A stretch of 64,000 nt of DNA from Bacteroidetes bacterium UBA1935 (GTDB lineage: Bacteria > Bacteroidota > Bacteroidia > Chitinophagales > Chitinophagaceae), in the NCBI GenBank assembly GCA_002337045.1, contig DDFF01000007.1, positions 310,001-374,000 of the forward strand. The letters are read 5' to 3'. How positions within the stretch are numbered: position 1 is the first letter of the stretch; each line of letters starts with the position of its first letter. The position numbers and the translations under genes are program-made. A model generated the notes under the pieces. The model saw only the letters and a program-made list of their open reading frames with translations, was not told where the DNA came from and made no database searches. Shown one piece after another: positions 1 through 8,750 of the stretch.

Positions 1-960
1 GAAACCGCCAGTCGTAGCATTACCACCTTTAATCACACCACGATCAGGAATACCGGCAGTACCTTTGTTAGTAACAACACGTACATCATTATCTGTAAGG
101 GTACCAAAAAGGTTTTTGTTGCCGTTAATATTATTCCCTTCTACCTTCCAATAGCATTTATCAGAACAAGTTTCAGAGACATTATCACAATCTTCACATG
201 CATCTGTTACAATACTGGCAATACCGCTATTTGTACTAATTGAGCCGACTAAATACACAGCATGCGGATTCGCTTTTATTGCATAGTAATTATTGTAAGT
301 GACTTCGATATAGTGAGTACCGGCTGGCACTAGCGGTGTAACTGCATTTACCAATGGAGTTACAGTACTGAAATTGGTAGATAGATTACTTATTGTTTCA
401 GAAAATAAAGAACCTACCCCATCCAACGAAATATTACTGATATAGTTATCCCTCGCACCATCTATCTTGATATATAGCTCTTCTTCCTTGCATAACTTAA
501 AATAACGCCTTAGAGTAACTGCGTAAGTACCTGTAGATACCTGTGTTTCATACCAAGTGGAAGCAGGCGATGGAGGAGGGCCCGGATTATAAAAACTTAT
601 CCACCCATTAGTTACCGTTGCTGGCGGCGTTGCTGTTGGAACAAACCACGGGGGATTAGCAGTAACCGCCTTTGCGGGAAACGGCGTTGCAGGTAACGGT
701 ATTCTTGGTGGGGTATTGAAATAATTTCTGATATCTGTTGTAATATTTTGTACAATCCACTTAGGATCATCAGCACCAACTGCCACTGCAGTAGGTGTAC
801 CACTTGTTGCATCCATACCTGTACTGATATTAAGGCTTGCAGTAGTACATTGGGCAAAAGACTGAAAGGAGAAAGCAGCCGTGAGCATTGTAACTGCAGC
901 AACTTTTTTGCCATGGAACAACATCTGTGCTGCCCCATTGAATAAATTTGTCAATTTCAT
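1..960 (-). CDS. Secreted protein, N-terminal part (tail-fibre-like C-terminal region begins at window edge)
   Basis: The reading frame is open from an ATG at 960 to the left edge of the window, so at least 320 residues are encoded and the end is missing. Residues about 12-35 form a signal peptide (K-K, hydrophobic run, then SFAQ). A proline- and threonine-rich region follows, then a beta-rich segment with a cysteine cluster (CEDCDNVSETC). The last residues seen (YWKVEGNNINGNKNLFGT, then DVRVVTNK and GGNATTGGF) resemble the repeated segments at the start of tail-fibre/chaperone-of-endosialidase-type secreted proteins common in Chitinophagaceae; that match is from memory of the family. The protein is expected to be exported to the cell surface. 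It is divergent from the terminase-like gene at 1193. Confidence 0.75.
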   Translation of the reverse strand, partial: MKLTNLFNGAAQMLFHGKKVAAVTMLTAAFSFQSFAQCTTASLNISTGMDATSGTPTAVAVGADDPKWIVQNITTDIRNYFNTPPRIPLPATPFPAKAVTANPPWFVPTATPPATVTNGWISFYNPGPPPSPASTWYETQVSTGTYAVTLRRYFKLCKEEELYIKIDGARDNYISNISLDGVGSLFSETISNLSTNFSTVTPLVNAVTPLVPAGTHYIEVTYNNYYAIKANPHAVYLVGSISTNSGIASIVTDACEDCDNVSETCSDKCYWKVEGNNINGNKNLFGTLTDNDVRVVTNKGTAGIPDRGVIKGGNATTGGF

Positions 961-1192
961 GATTTAAGTTTTAAAGAGTTAATATTCATGACAACAAAAA
1001 ATTGTAACCTATGTCGTCATTTTTTTCATTGTTAACAACACAGTAAAGATGCAATCATAAATAACACAAACAATCCCCCATCATACCAACAAGTGTTTTC
1101 ATCATACGAATGAACAATATCATTACACGAATAGTAAAACAACACATAAACATAAAATTTTGTATTTTTGCTATAGTAAATCCTCTTAACCC

Positions 1193-2137
1193 ATGAAACC
1201 ACAACATGAAATATTCGTCCGCGAAATGATTCGCCACGGCAACAAAACACAAGCCTACCTTGCCGCCTACCCCGATGCCACTGGCGAAGCCCTGCGCACA
1301 GCTGCCACCCGATTACTGAACAAACCACATATTCAGCAAACTATCAATAGCATATTGCAGCCAATACGCGAAAAAGCTGAAGCAGAGTTGGAAGCAACGG
1401 CCACACAGCGCATCAAAGAAGAAATATGCACGCTGCAACAAAGACGAGAGGCATTGGCTAAAATCATATTGGGTAAGATGCAGGTAAAGAAACACATCCG
1501 CCTGAAGGACACTATTCAGGAAGTGTACGATGATGTAAGCCCCACAGCCATCATCCGCGCCATAGACCTCGATAGCAAACTTGCAGCCAATAAATACAAA
1601 GAGAAAATTCAACCTGCAGAACAACCTCTACAAGCAATACAACCCACCACCCAAAAGCCACCTGTTAATGTGGTAACTACAAAACCTGTGCAAACCGAAC
1701 CCCAAACACCCGACTCTCAACAAGTATATTATCGTGGCGAGCCGGGTTATGAAGAAGCTTATCAGCGGGATGTGGATGCTTTCTTTAAAATGTTCCCACA
1801 CCTGCCTACAGATTATCTTACAAATCCGAAATACAATGAGGGTATGCTTACAGACCAATTGCCCGAAATGTTACAAACACCTCCACCAGAAAATTCTGTA
1901 ACCGTTTGTAACCAAACCGAGCCCGAAACTGAGCAGGATGCCGAAACCACCCGCCGCTGGCAAACCTATCTCCGCCTCGACCCGCAGCTTTCGCAGCTAC
2001 CACCCGAAATACGCCATATTCGGGAGGCCAATTTCCGCCGTATGAAACCCGCCGCGCAGCAAAGCCTCATCCGCCCGTTGCAACAGCACCTGCAAGATGT
2101 GAAAAACTACCCGCAAAGGCTTGCCCATGCGTCATAG
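1193..2137 (+). CDS. Terminase small subunit-like protein, isolated in a non-phage context
   Basis: The N-terminal 60 residues (EIFVREMIRHGNKTQAYLAAYPDA, split here as EIFVREMIRHGNKTQ and AYLAAYPDA, then AATRLLNKPHIQQTI) match the helix-turn-helix DNA-binding pattern of the phage terminase small subunit (Terminase_2-like). A charged helical segment (60-145) follows, then a Pro/Thr/Gln-rich linker (about 145-185) and a C-terminal region ending in basic, Arg-rich helices. In phages this protein recognises DNA for packaging together with a large ATPase subunit. No large terminase, portal or capsid gene lies nearby, so a packaging role is doubtful here; a domesticated DNA-binding protein is an alternative. 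The ATG at 1193 is the first in frame. It stands alone, with 74 bases before the next gene. Confidence 0.7.
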   Translation: MKPQHEIFVREMIRHGNKTQAYLAAYPDATGEALRTAATRLLNKPHIQQTINSILQPIREKAEAELEATATQRIKEEICTLQQRREALAKIILGKMQVKKHIRLKDTIQEVYDDVSPTAIIRAIDLDSKLAANKYKEKIQPAEQPLQAIQPTTQKPPVNVVTTKPVQTEPQTPDSQQVYYRGEPGYEEAYQRDVDAFFKMFPHLPTDYLTNPKYNEGMLTDQLPEMLQTPPPENSVTVCNQTEPETEQDAETTRRWQTYLRLDPQLSQLPPEIRHIREANFRRMKPAAQQSLIRPLQQHLQDVKNYPQRLAHAS

Positions 2138-2199
2138 CGATATTTTCATAATGTGGGCAAATGCCCCGTCCAAATCATCGGTTTATCACATTATCAAAT

Positions 2200-2207
2200 T
2201 AACTTTG
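2200..2207 (+). promoter_or_regulatory. -7 promoter element, near-leaderless start for the DUF1835 gene
   Basis: TAACTTTG fits the Bacteroidota consensus TAnnTTTG and ends five bases before the ATG at 2212. Transcription would begin at or next to the start codon. No clear -33 TTG is visible. Confidence 0.55.
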
Positions 2208-2211
2208 CGGC

Positions 2212-3060
2212 ATGATTTACCATTTTGTAGTGGGTGATATGGCTGCGCAACCTTTGCAAGAAGCCATACTAAGCGAACCATCTATACAAGGCGAAGTAAT
2301 AGTACTGAAAGATATACTGCACGTAGGCCCGCTTCAGAAAGAAGAAGGACAGGGCTTCAGCGCACTGCGTGGCGCCTTCTGGCAGCAGGTTACCAATAGC
2401 AACGATCCCGTAGAAGTAACCGATATGGAAAGGCTGCTGGAGGTATCAAAACACCTGTACGACAATCCCGATGCCAAAGTATGGCTGTGGATGGCGCCGT
2501 GGCCGGCAGACGTTTGCGCCTACCACTGGATGCTACCATATATGAGCAAGCACCCCGGCAGGTTCTACCTCGTCAGCATAGCAGGCTTGCCGTTCCTCAA
2601 TCAGGATGGTAAGGTTTACTTTCCTAAAAACATCAGCGAGATACTGCCGCGTGAACTGGTAAAGGCACGCAGGCTGGCACGTCAGGTAACACCTGCCGAG
2701 TTTGAAGTAGACGGTGACGAATGGCTGAAGATGGTAAACGACAATGCTGGCATCCGCACGCATGAAGGTGGTAAGAAAACAGCGCCGCGTGGCGAAGACT
2801 TCTACGACAGTGTATTGCTCAGCTTCTGCTCGCAGCAATTTCAGAAGGCACACAAAATTGTCAATCAGGCTATCAACAAATACAACGTACCTACGGGCGA
2901 TCTGTATCTGGGCTGGCGTCTGCGCAAAATGGCAGAAGAAGGAAAGCTTGCATTGCAGGGCGATACTTCAAAAACATTGAAAGACTTTGAGATAAAAATA
3001 CCGGGCGGCGATGTAGCTGTGGCAGAAGGTACTGCCGCGGAAGAAACCGCTAACCAATAA
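2212..3060 (+). CDS. DUF1835 domain-containing protein
   Basis: The 282-residue protein begins MIYHFVVGDMAAQPLQEA and continues with VLKDILHVGPL, the signature of the DUF1835 family, whose biochemical role is not established. The N-terminal half (about 1-125) is the DUF1835 domain; the C-terminal part (about 190-270) is helical with a QFQKAHKIVN segment like the companion domain often found in this family. No signal peptide is seen, so it is probably cytoplasmic. It heads a rightward run of five genes (DUF1835, membrane protein, radical SAM, TonB, FolC) with short gaps. The start is fixed by the promoter element just upstream. Confidence 0.8.
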   Translation: MIYHFVVGDMAAQPLQEAILSEPSIQGEVIVLKDILHVGPLQKEEGQGFSALRGAFWQQVTNSNDPVEVTDMERLLEVSKHLYDNPDAKVWLWMAPWPADVCAYHWMLPYMSKHPGRFYLVSIAGLPFLNQDGKVYFPKNISEILPRELVKARRLARQVTPAEFEVDGDEWLKMVNDNAGIRTHEGGKKTAPRGEDFYDSVLLSFCSQQFQKAHKIVNQAINKYNVPTGDLYLGWRLRKMAEEGKLALQGDTSKTLKDFEIKIPGGDVAVAEGTAAEETANQ

Positions 3061-3087
3061 AAGGACTTAGTTATCAGAATCACAATC

Positions 3088-3753
3088 ATGACATTCGAAC
3101 TGCCATTAACGGAAGAAAGAGTAAAGCCACATCAGGTTACTGCGCTGCATTTGTTCATAGTATTGGCTATGATCATTACAGCTTCTGTTATCATGGTCAG
3201 CTACTATGCAGTAAGCCATCTGCCTGAAGACAAAGCACTCAACTACCGCACGGTGCTTTACTACGGCCTGGCTGTAGCAATGGGTATCTATGCCGTGTCT
3301 GCTATAATGCTCACGCTCATACTGTTCAAAAACAGATGGCTACAGCAGCCTGTCAATAACCTCATCATGCGCATAGCAGAGCTTATCATCATGTTGGTAT
3401 TTGCAGGCTATGCATGGAGCACAGGTACTACCGTGCCTGCTATCATCTTTACACTATTAGCAGCAGCTATTGTATTTGCCATCAATTGGGAACGCAAGAA
3501 AGATACACCACTCACTATAGTGGTAGATAAAGAAGGCATTAAACCACCTGTCAATTCGCGCAGGCGTTTTATAGACTGGAAAGAAGTAGAGCACGTACTG
3601 TTTCGCTTCGGTACACTCACCATCAACTGTGCAGACAACAGACTTTATCAATGGAACATCGGCAACACAGCCTTCGAACCCGAGGTGTTTGAAGTGTTCT
3701 GTATTCGTCAGGTAGATAAAGCAAGAGAGAAAAGAGACAAAAACGATTGGTAG
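3088..3753 (+). CDS. Membrane protein with four predicted helices and a PH-like C-terminal domain
   Basis: I do not recognise a named family. Four hydrophobic segments are visible at about residues 22-45, 57-80, 90-110 and 115-130. They are followed by a soluble C-terminal part (about 140-221) with the pattern 'LTIVVDKEGIKPP ... IDWKEVEHVLFR', which resembles bacterial PH-like domains that follow membrane helices; this is inference from the strand pattern. The protein would sit in the inner membrane with its C-terminus in the cytoplasm. It starts 27 bases after the DUF1835 gene and precedes the radical SAM gene by 43 bases, suggesting co-transcription. Confidence 0.65.
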   Translation: MTFELPLTEERVKPHQVTALHLFIVLAMIITASVIMVSYYAVSHLPEDKALNYRTVLYYGLAVAMGIYAVSAIMLTLILFKNRWLQQPVNNLIMRIAELIIMLVFAGYAWSTGTTVPAIIFTLLAAAIVFAINWERKKDTPLTIVVDKEGIKPPVNSRRRFIDWKEVEHVLFRFGTLTINCADNRLYQWNIGNTAFEPEVFEVFCIRQVDKAREKRDKNDW

Positions 3754-3796
3754 TTGAACATTTTACAAATCAACTATTCAACAAATCAACTAAGAC

Positions 3797-5080
3797 ATGA
3801 CACCTTACTTATTATACGCAGACGACGAAGGGAAGATATACGAAGACACCACACTGTATGCCATTGGCCGCAGTGGTTGGGATGCGCTTCCCGTGGAAGA
3901 AGATGAGTGGATAGAACTCCCGGAAGGTGGCTCACTTTATCACCTGCCTATGCGCAGGGGCATTGGTATAGATGTAAAGACAGGTGAAATGCGCCTTTGC
4001 GAAAAAGGTTGGGCAGTAGCTGCTTTCATACCACCTGCACATACAGGTTTTTATATGGCTGCTTTCGAAGCATTGCCTGATGCACCTACACTGCCACTGT
4101 TTTGCTACACAGCAACAGGCTGGCACAATGATAAATTCTACGTTACCGCTACACGTATAGAACGCGATATCCGTCAGGAGTGCAGTGGCTACAACGATAC
4201 GCTGATTCACAATGGTGTGGAGCAGATGCTGGAAGCATACCCGCACAATCGTCTTGTGCAGCACCTTGCCAACAACTGTGCGCTCACGTATCATTGCCCT
4301 GCGGCACGCAACTATTTTATGGGCCGTTGGGAATGTCCTATTCCTTCGTCGCCTGCGTGCAATGCGAATTGTATTGGTTGCATTTCTTTCCAGCCGGAAA
4401 CAGAGGAAATTTTCTCATCGCAAGACAGGCTTACCTTCAAACCTACTGCTGCTGAAATCGTAGAGTTTACCGTTCCGCATCTGGAAACTGCACCTTTCCC
4501 GATAGTTAGTTTCGGACAGGGTTGCGAGGGTGAACCACTGTTGATGTGGGAAACCATCCGCGAAGCCATTATTGAAATACGTAAGCATACCAAAAATGGC
4601 AGCATCAATATCAACACAAACGGCAGCAAGCCAGATGCGGTTGAGAAACTGATGCAGGCAGGTTTAGACAGTATTCGTGTCAGCCTCAACTCTGTTCGCC
4701 CCGATGTATATACCAAGTACTACCTGCCGAACAACTACAAGTTTGAAGACATCCGCGAGAGTGCACGCATTGTGCGCCAGCACGGTGGTTGGGCTTCAAT
4801 CAATTACTTCGTATTCCCTGGCATGACGGATAGTGTGGCTGAATACGAAGCACTGCGCGAGTTCATCAAGTATACAGACATCAGCATGATACAGTGGCGC
4901 AATTTCAATATCGACCCCGATTGGTATCTGGGCAAGATAGGCGTTACAGATACAGGCGAATGTCTGGGTGTAAAACAAATGATGGAGCTGATAAGGGAAG
5001 AGTTCCCGAATCTGAAATACGGCTACTACAACCCGCCTAAAGAACGTATGGTAAACTACGATACCGATTTCGCACATTAA
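3797..5080 (+). CDS. Radical SAM protein with long N-terminal extension
   Basis: The protein carries the radical SAM cluster motif CxxxCxxC at C188, C192 and C195 (ACNANCIGC), which binds a 4Fe-4S cluster and cleaves S-adenosylmethionine. Downstream lie the SAM-binding 'GEP' segment (GQGCEGEPLL), 'INTNGS' and 'LDSIRVSLNS', typical of the TIM-barrel strands of the superfamily. About 180 residues precede the cluster and contain several additional cysteines (C161, C167, C180), which might bind a further metal or cluster. The substrate is unknown. It lies in a likely operon with the DUF1835 and membrane genes upstream and tonB/folC downstream. The start ATG at 3797 is unambiguous. Of the superfamily I am confident; the reaction cannot be inferred. 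Confidence 0.85.
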   Translation: MTPYLLYADDEGKIYEDTTLYAIGRSGWDALPVEEDEWIELPEGGSLYHLPMRRGIGIDVKTGEMRLCEKGWAVAAFIPPAHTGFYMAAFEALPDAPTLPLFCYTATGWHNDKFYVTATRIERDIRQECSGYNDTLIHNGVEQMLEAYPHNRLVQHLANNCALTYHCPAARNYFMGRWECPIPSSPACNANCIGCISFQPETEEIFSSQDRLTFKPTAAEIVEFTVPHLETAPFPIVSFGQGCEGEPLLMWETIREAIIEIRKHTKNGSININTNGSKPDAVEKLMQAGLDSIRVSLNSVRPDVYTKYYLPNNYKFEDIRESARIVRQHGGWASINYFVFPGMTDSVAEYEALREFIKYTDISMIQWRNFNIDPDWYLGKIGVTDTGECLGVKQMMELIREEFPNLKYGYYNPPKERMVNYDTDFAH

Positions 5081-5117
5081 CAGTATTCTTGCAATAGATT
5101 AGTTATTTTAGTTAACG

Positions 5118-5987
5118 ATGGAAGCAACACAACAAGGCATCAACATAAAAGCAACTGCATGGACGGTAGGCGTGCACGTATTGCTGTTGCTGCTATTCTT
5201 CTTCGTTAAGTACAATACGGTAACAGAAGTGCCGGTGCAAGAGCTGGGCATGGAGGTTAATCTGGGTACAGATGCCGATGGTTCGGGCACAGACCAGCCA
5301 ATGGTAATGGAAGACCCTGCCCCCGACAACAGGCAGCCTGAAGCTGCGGTTGTACCACCTGTACAAACAGCAACCAATACTCCGCACGAGGTTTTGAAGA
5401 CAGAAGAGCCTGATGCACCTGTCATCAACACAAAACCCGAACAACCTAAAAAGCCACAGCAGCGCCCTGTTGTTGCAGAGGTAAAGCCTGTACCTAAAAA
5501 GCAGGACAAGCCCACAACACAGCCTGTGCAACCACAACCCAAGCCACAAGTGCAGCAGCCACGTTATGTATATAATGGCGGCACAGGCCGTGGTGGTAAC
5601 AGTGCTGCGGTAAACAAACCCGGCACAGGCGAGGGTAATACACAAGGCAATGGCGACCGTGGCGTACCGGGTGGTACACCCGGCGCTAGCAACTATACAG
5701 GTACACCGGGCAGGGGTACAGGTGGCATCAGCTACAATCTTGCAGGTCGCAACATAGTAGCCTATCCACCACCCGATGCAGATTTTAAAGAAGGTGGCAA
5801 AGTAGTAATACGCATTACGGTAAATAAAGAAGGCGCTATTGTAAACAAGCAGGTAAAATCTGCAAGTAATGCCGAGATAAGAGCCATAGCACTTCGCAAA
5901 GCCGATAAGATAAAGTTCAACAAGAGCGATAACGCGCCGGAAGAACAATTTGGCGATGTTACTTTTGTATTCAAAACACGTACCTGA
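5118..5987 (+). CDS. TonB family energy transducer
   Basis: The protein has a single N-terminal membrane helix (about residues 12-31), a long Pro/Gln/Lys/Thr-rich periplasmic spacer (about 55-155), a Gly/Thr-rich stretch (155-205) and a C-terminal TonB-like domain (about 205-289) with NIVAYPPPDADFKEGGKVVI and a final VTFVFK strand. TonB proteins carry proton-motive energy from ExbB/ExbD to outer-membrane receptors. No exbB or exbD is in the window. It ends ten bases before the folC start. The alternating low-complexity codons give long spurious reading frames on the opposite strand, which I did not call. Confidence 0.85.
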   Translation: MEATQQGINIKATAWTVGVHVLLLLLFFFVKYNTVTEVPVQELGMEVNLGTDADGSGTDQPMVMEDPAPDNRQPEAAVVPPVQTATNTPHEVLKTEEPDAPVINTKPEQPKKPQQRPVVAEVKPVPKKQDKPTTQPVQPQPKPQVQQPRYVYNGGTGRGGNSAAVNKPGTGEGNTQGNGDRGVPGGTPGASNYTGTPGRGTGGISYNLAGRNIVAYPPPDADFKEGGKVVIRITVNKEGAIVNKQVKSASNAEIRAIALRKADKIKFNKSDNAPEEQFGDVTFVFKTRT

Positions 5988-5997
5988 GCTATATAGT

Positions 5998-7356
5998 ATG
6001 GACACAGACAACCGCTACGAAAAGACACTTAACTACCTCTACGAAAAACTCCCGATGTTTTCTCGTCAGGGCGCGGCGGCACTGAAACCCAATCTGGATA
6101 ATACCATCAAAATGTGCGAATTGCTTGGCAATCCGCACAATCAGTTCAAGTCGATACATATTGCAGGTACCAACGGCAAAGGCAGCACCAGCCATATGCT
6201 GGCAGCCATCCTGCAGGAATGTGGTTATAAAGTAGGCCTCTATACTTCTCCACACCTGGTAGATTTCAGAGAGCGCATCCGCATCAACGGTGCCATGGTA
6301 GGCAAGCAATGGGTGGTAGATTTTGTTGACAAATACACAACAAACATAGAAGAAATTGAACCATCGTTTTTTGAGATAACGGTGGCTATGGCATTTGCCT
6401 ACTTTGCAGAAGAAAAAGTAGACTACACCATTATAGAAACAGGGCTTGGCGGCAGGCTGGATAGTACCAATGTCATCACACCTATTCTATCTATCATTAC
6501 CAATATCAGTTACGACCATACAGACCTGTTGGGTAAAACACTACCTGAAATAGCAAGTGAGAAAGCAGGCATCATCAAACATAAAGTTTCTGTAGTAATA
6601 GGACAACAACATACAGAAACAGAGCGCGTATTCTTTGAAAAAAGTGTACACATGCAAAGCACTGTTTACTATGCCGATGCCATGTGGGACCTTGTACGCA
6701 CGGGCGGCACACCGTCTTTGCAATACTATAAAGTTGTGAACCGCGCCATGCGCGAAATGCACGACCTGACAAGTGATTTGCCCGGCAGCTATCAGTACTA
6801 CAATATCAAAACCGTATTGGCTGCAGTAGATGTACTGCGTGCCAATCAAGGTATGGATATACCATTTGCAAATGTGCAACGCGCACTCAGCAAAGTGAAG
6901 AAACTGACAGGCCTCTTTGGCCGTTGGGATGTGTTGCAGGACAAGCCACTCATCATTGCAGATGTAGGACATAATATTGCAGGCATAACAGAAGTAACTA
7001 ATCAGTGGAAAAACGTCGTTGCTGATAATAAACACATAGTAATAGGCTTTGTAAAAGACAAGGATATAGACAATGTACTGGCACTGCTGCCTAAAGACAA
7101 TACCTACTATTTCTGCAATGCCAACATCATACGTGCATTGCCTGCATCAGAACTGAAGAAGCGTGCTGAAGCATGTGGTTTGCAGGGCGAAATGTATGTA
7201 AGTGTGGCAGATGCGGTAAGTGCTGCACGCAATGCTATAGGACAGAACGATGCTGTATTGATAACAGGTAGTTTCTTTATTGTGGGCGAGGCGATTGAAT
7301 ACCTGAATGTAAATAACGGTAAGCTATTTCCCACGTCCCTGGAAAATCACCATTAA
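5998..7356 (+). CDS. folC: Folylpolyglutamate synthase / dihydrofolate synthase
   Basis: This Mur-ligase-family enzyme adds glutamate to folates and to dihydropteroate. The ATP-binding P-loop GTNGKGS lies at residues 57-63, followed by YTSPHLVDFRERIRI, the signature of FolC, and later by 'ETGLGGRLDSTN' and 'ISYDHTDLLG'. The 452-residue length is normal. I chose the ATG at 5998 because it lies just after the tonB stop and gives the usual MDTDNRYEKTL beginning; a start at 5950 would overlap tonB. Its last 33 bases overlap, convergently, the 3' end of the sugar transferase gene. Confidence 0.92.
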   Translation: MDTDNRYEKTLNYLYEKLPMFSRQGAAALKPNLDNTIKMCELLGNPHNQFKSIHIAGTNGKGSTSHMLAAILQECGYKVGLYTSPHLVDFRERIRINGAMVGKQWVVDFVDKYTTNIEEIEPSFFEITVAMAFAYFAEEKVDYTIIETGLGGRLDSTNVITPILSIITNISYDHTDLLGKTLPEIASEKAGIIKHKVSVVIGQQHTETERVFFEKSVHMQSTVYYADAMWDLVRTGGTPSLQYYKVVNRAMREMHDLTSDLPGSYQYYNIKTVLAAVDVLRANQGMDIPFANVQRALSKVKKLTGLFGRWDVLQDKPLIIADVGHNIAGITEVTNQWKNVVADNKHIVIGFVKDKDIDNVLALLPKDNTYYFCNANIIRALPASELKKRAEACGLQGEMYVSVADAVSAARNAIGQNDAVLITGSFFIVGEAIEYLNVNNGKLFPTSLENHH

Positions 7357-8745
7357 GGTATAGAGCATGATTTTGATATCGAGTGCCAGTGAGCAGTTCT
7401 CGATATAGAGCAGATCGTACTTCATACGCTCCATCATTTCATCTACGTTTTCGGCATAGCCAAATTGCACCATGCCCCATGAGGTAAGCCCGGGCTTTAC
7501 TTTGTGCAGGTACTTGTAGTGTGGGTGTGTCTGGCTGATTATATCGATAAAGTGCTTACGCTCCGGTCGCGGGCCTACAAGCGACATATCGCCCTTCAGG
7601 ATGTTTACAAACTGTGGCAGCTCATCTATACGCCATTTGCGCATGATGCGCCCCCACGGTGTGATGCGCTTATCGTCTTTACTACTAAGTGCAGGACCTC
7701 TTACCTCCGCATCTGTATACATAGAGCGGAACTTGTAGATGTAGAACGGACGACCAAAAAGCCCGATGCGTTCTTGCTTATAGATGATTGGTCCCTTGGA
7801 CGACAACATTACTTTGATAGCCGCAAAGATGTACACAGGCGATAGCAACAGCAGTGCAAACAATGATGCTAAAATATCTATGGTACGCTTGCAAACCCTT
7901 TGCCAGTCGGGCATCAAATCCGGGTGTATGTGTATCAGTACAGCATCGTACACATTACTTGTCTTTACAGAGCCGGAAATGATATCGTACAAATCGGGCA
8001 GTACTTTTACTACTACGGGGCGATAACTGAGGCGTGTCAGGATGTTCTCTAACAAGTGGTGTTCTGATGAGTCTACAGCTACTACTACCTCTTCAATACC
8101 GTGTTCATCGATAATGATTTCTAACTCTGCAAGATTGCCAAGCTGCGTCAGGTATTTGCTCATACCATTAGCAGATTCCAGATTAGAATAGATAAAGCCT
8201 TTGAAGAAATTGCCCAATGCCTTCGGGCTATCCTTCATTTGCTGATACACATCGATAGCTTTCTGATTGCCACCAATGATGAGTGTATTGAAACCTACTT
8301 TACCACTGATGATATTTGCCTTTACTCTGTTCAGGATAATCATCCTGACGAATAATGTGATAGCTGTATGTATCAACAAGTAGCGCCCCGTCATCCGTAT
8401 GAAGTAGGAATAGTGGGTAGCATCGTTTGCAAATACAAACAACGATACCATGATACTACCCAGTATACAGGATATGAGTGTACGGTTAATCTCATTAAGG
8501 CGTGATTTGCGATAGAGATCGAAGTAAGTGCCCGATAAAAGATATAATAACAACCAACAACCCGGTATTATCAGTATTCCGAAAACATAATCTCTTGGCT
8601 GAAAACGACTGAATGAACCCGCAAAGTTGATACCATCTAAAAGGGTATGGCGATATGCCCAGAACACCATCCAGGATATAGCCGCCGTAAAATAGTCTGC
8701 AATTGCAAGACGGCGGATGGCTCTCTTTTTGAGCGGGGTCAGCAT
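7324..8745 (-). CDS. Polyprenyl-phosphate sugar phosphotransferase (WcaJ/exopolysaccharide initiating type)
   Basis: This membrane enzyme transfers a sugar phosphate from a nucleotide sugar to undecaprenyl phosphate and so starts a surface polysaccharide repeat unit. The N-terminal half has about four hydrophobic helices (roughly 13-30, 50-75, 85-108, 120-138) and a CoA-binding-like Rossmann segment (145-250). The C-terminal bacterial sugar transferase domain (about 275-473) contains KRTIDILASLFALLLLSP, 'KFRSMYTDAE', 'KWRIDELPQFVNILKGDMS' and 'LVGPRPE'. The gene lies five bases after the lipoprotein gene upstream on the same strand. It overlaps the end of folC by 33 bases. No other polysaccharide cluster genes are adjacent, so its partner pathway must lie elsewhere. 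Confidence 0.9.
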   Translation of the reverse strand: MLTPLKKRAIRRLAIADYFTAAISWMVFWAYRHTLLDGINFAGSFSRFQPRDYVFGILIIPGCWLLLYLLSGTYFDLYRKSRLNEINRTLISCILGSIMVSLFVFANDATHYSYFIRMTGRYLLIHTAITLFVRMIILNRVKANIISGKVGFNTLIIGGNQKAIDVYQQMKDSPKALGNFFKGFIYSNLESANGMSKYLTQLGNLAELEIIIDEHGIEEVVVAVDSSEHHLLENILTRLSYRPVVVKVLPDLYDIISGSVKTSNVYDAVLIHIHPDLMPDWQRVCKRTIDILASLFALLLLSPVYIFAAIKVMLSSKGPIIYKQERIGLFGRPFYIYKFRSMYTDAEVRGPALSSKDDKRITPWGRIMRKWRIDELPQFVNILKGDMSLVGPRPERKHFIDIISQTHPHYKYLHKVKPGLTSWGMVQFGYAENVDEMMERMKYDLLYIENCSLALDIKIMLYTLMVIFQGRGK

Positions 8746-8750
8746 CGGCC

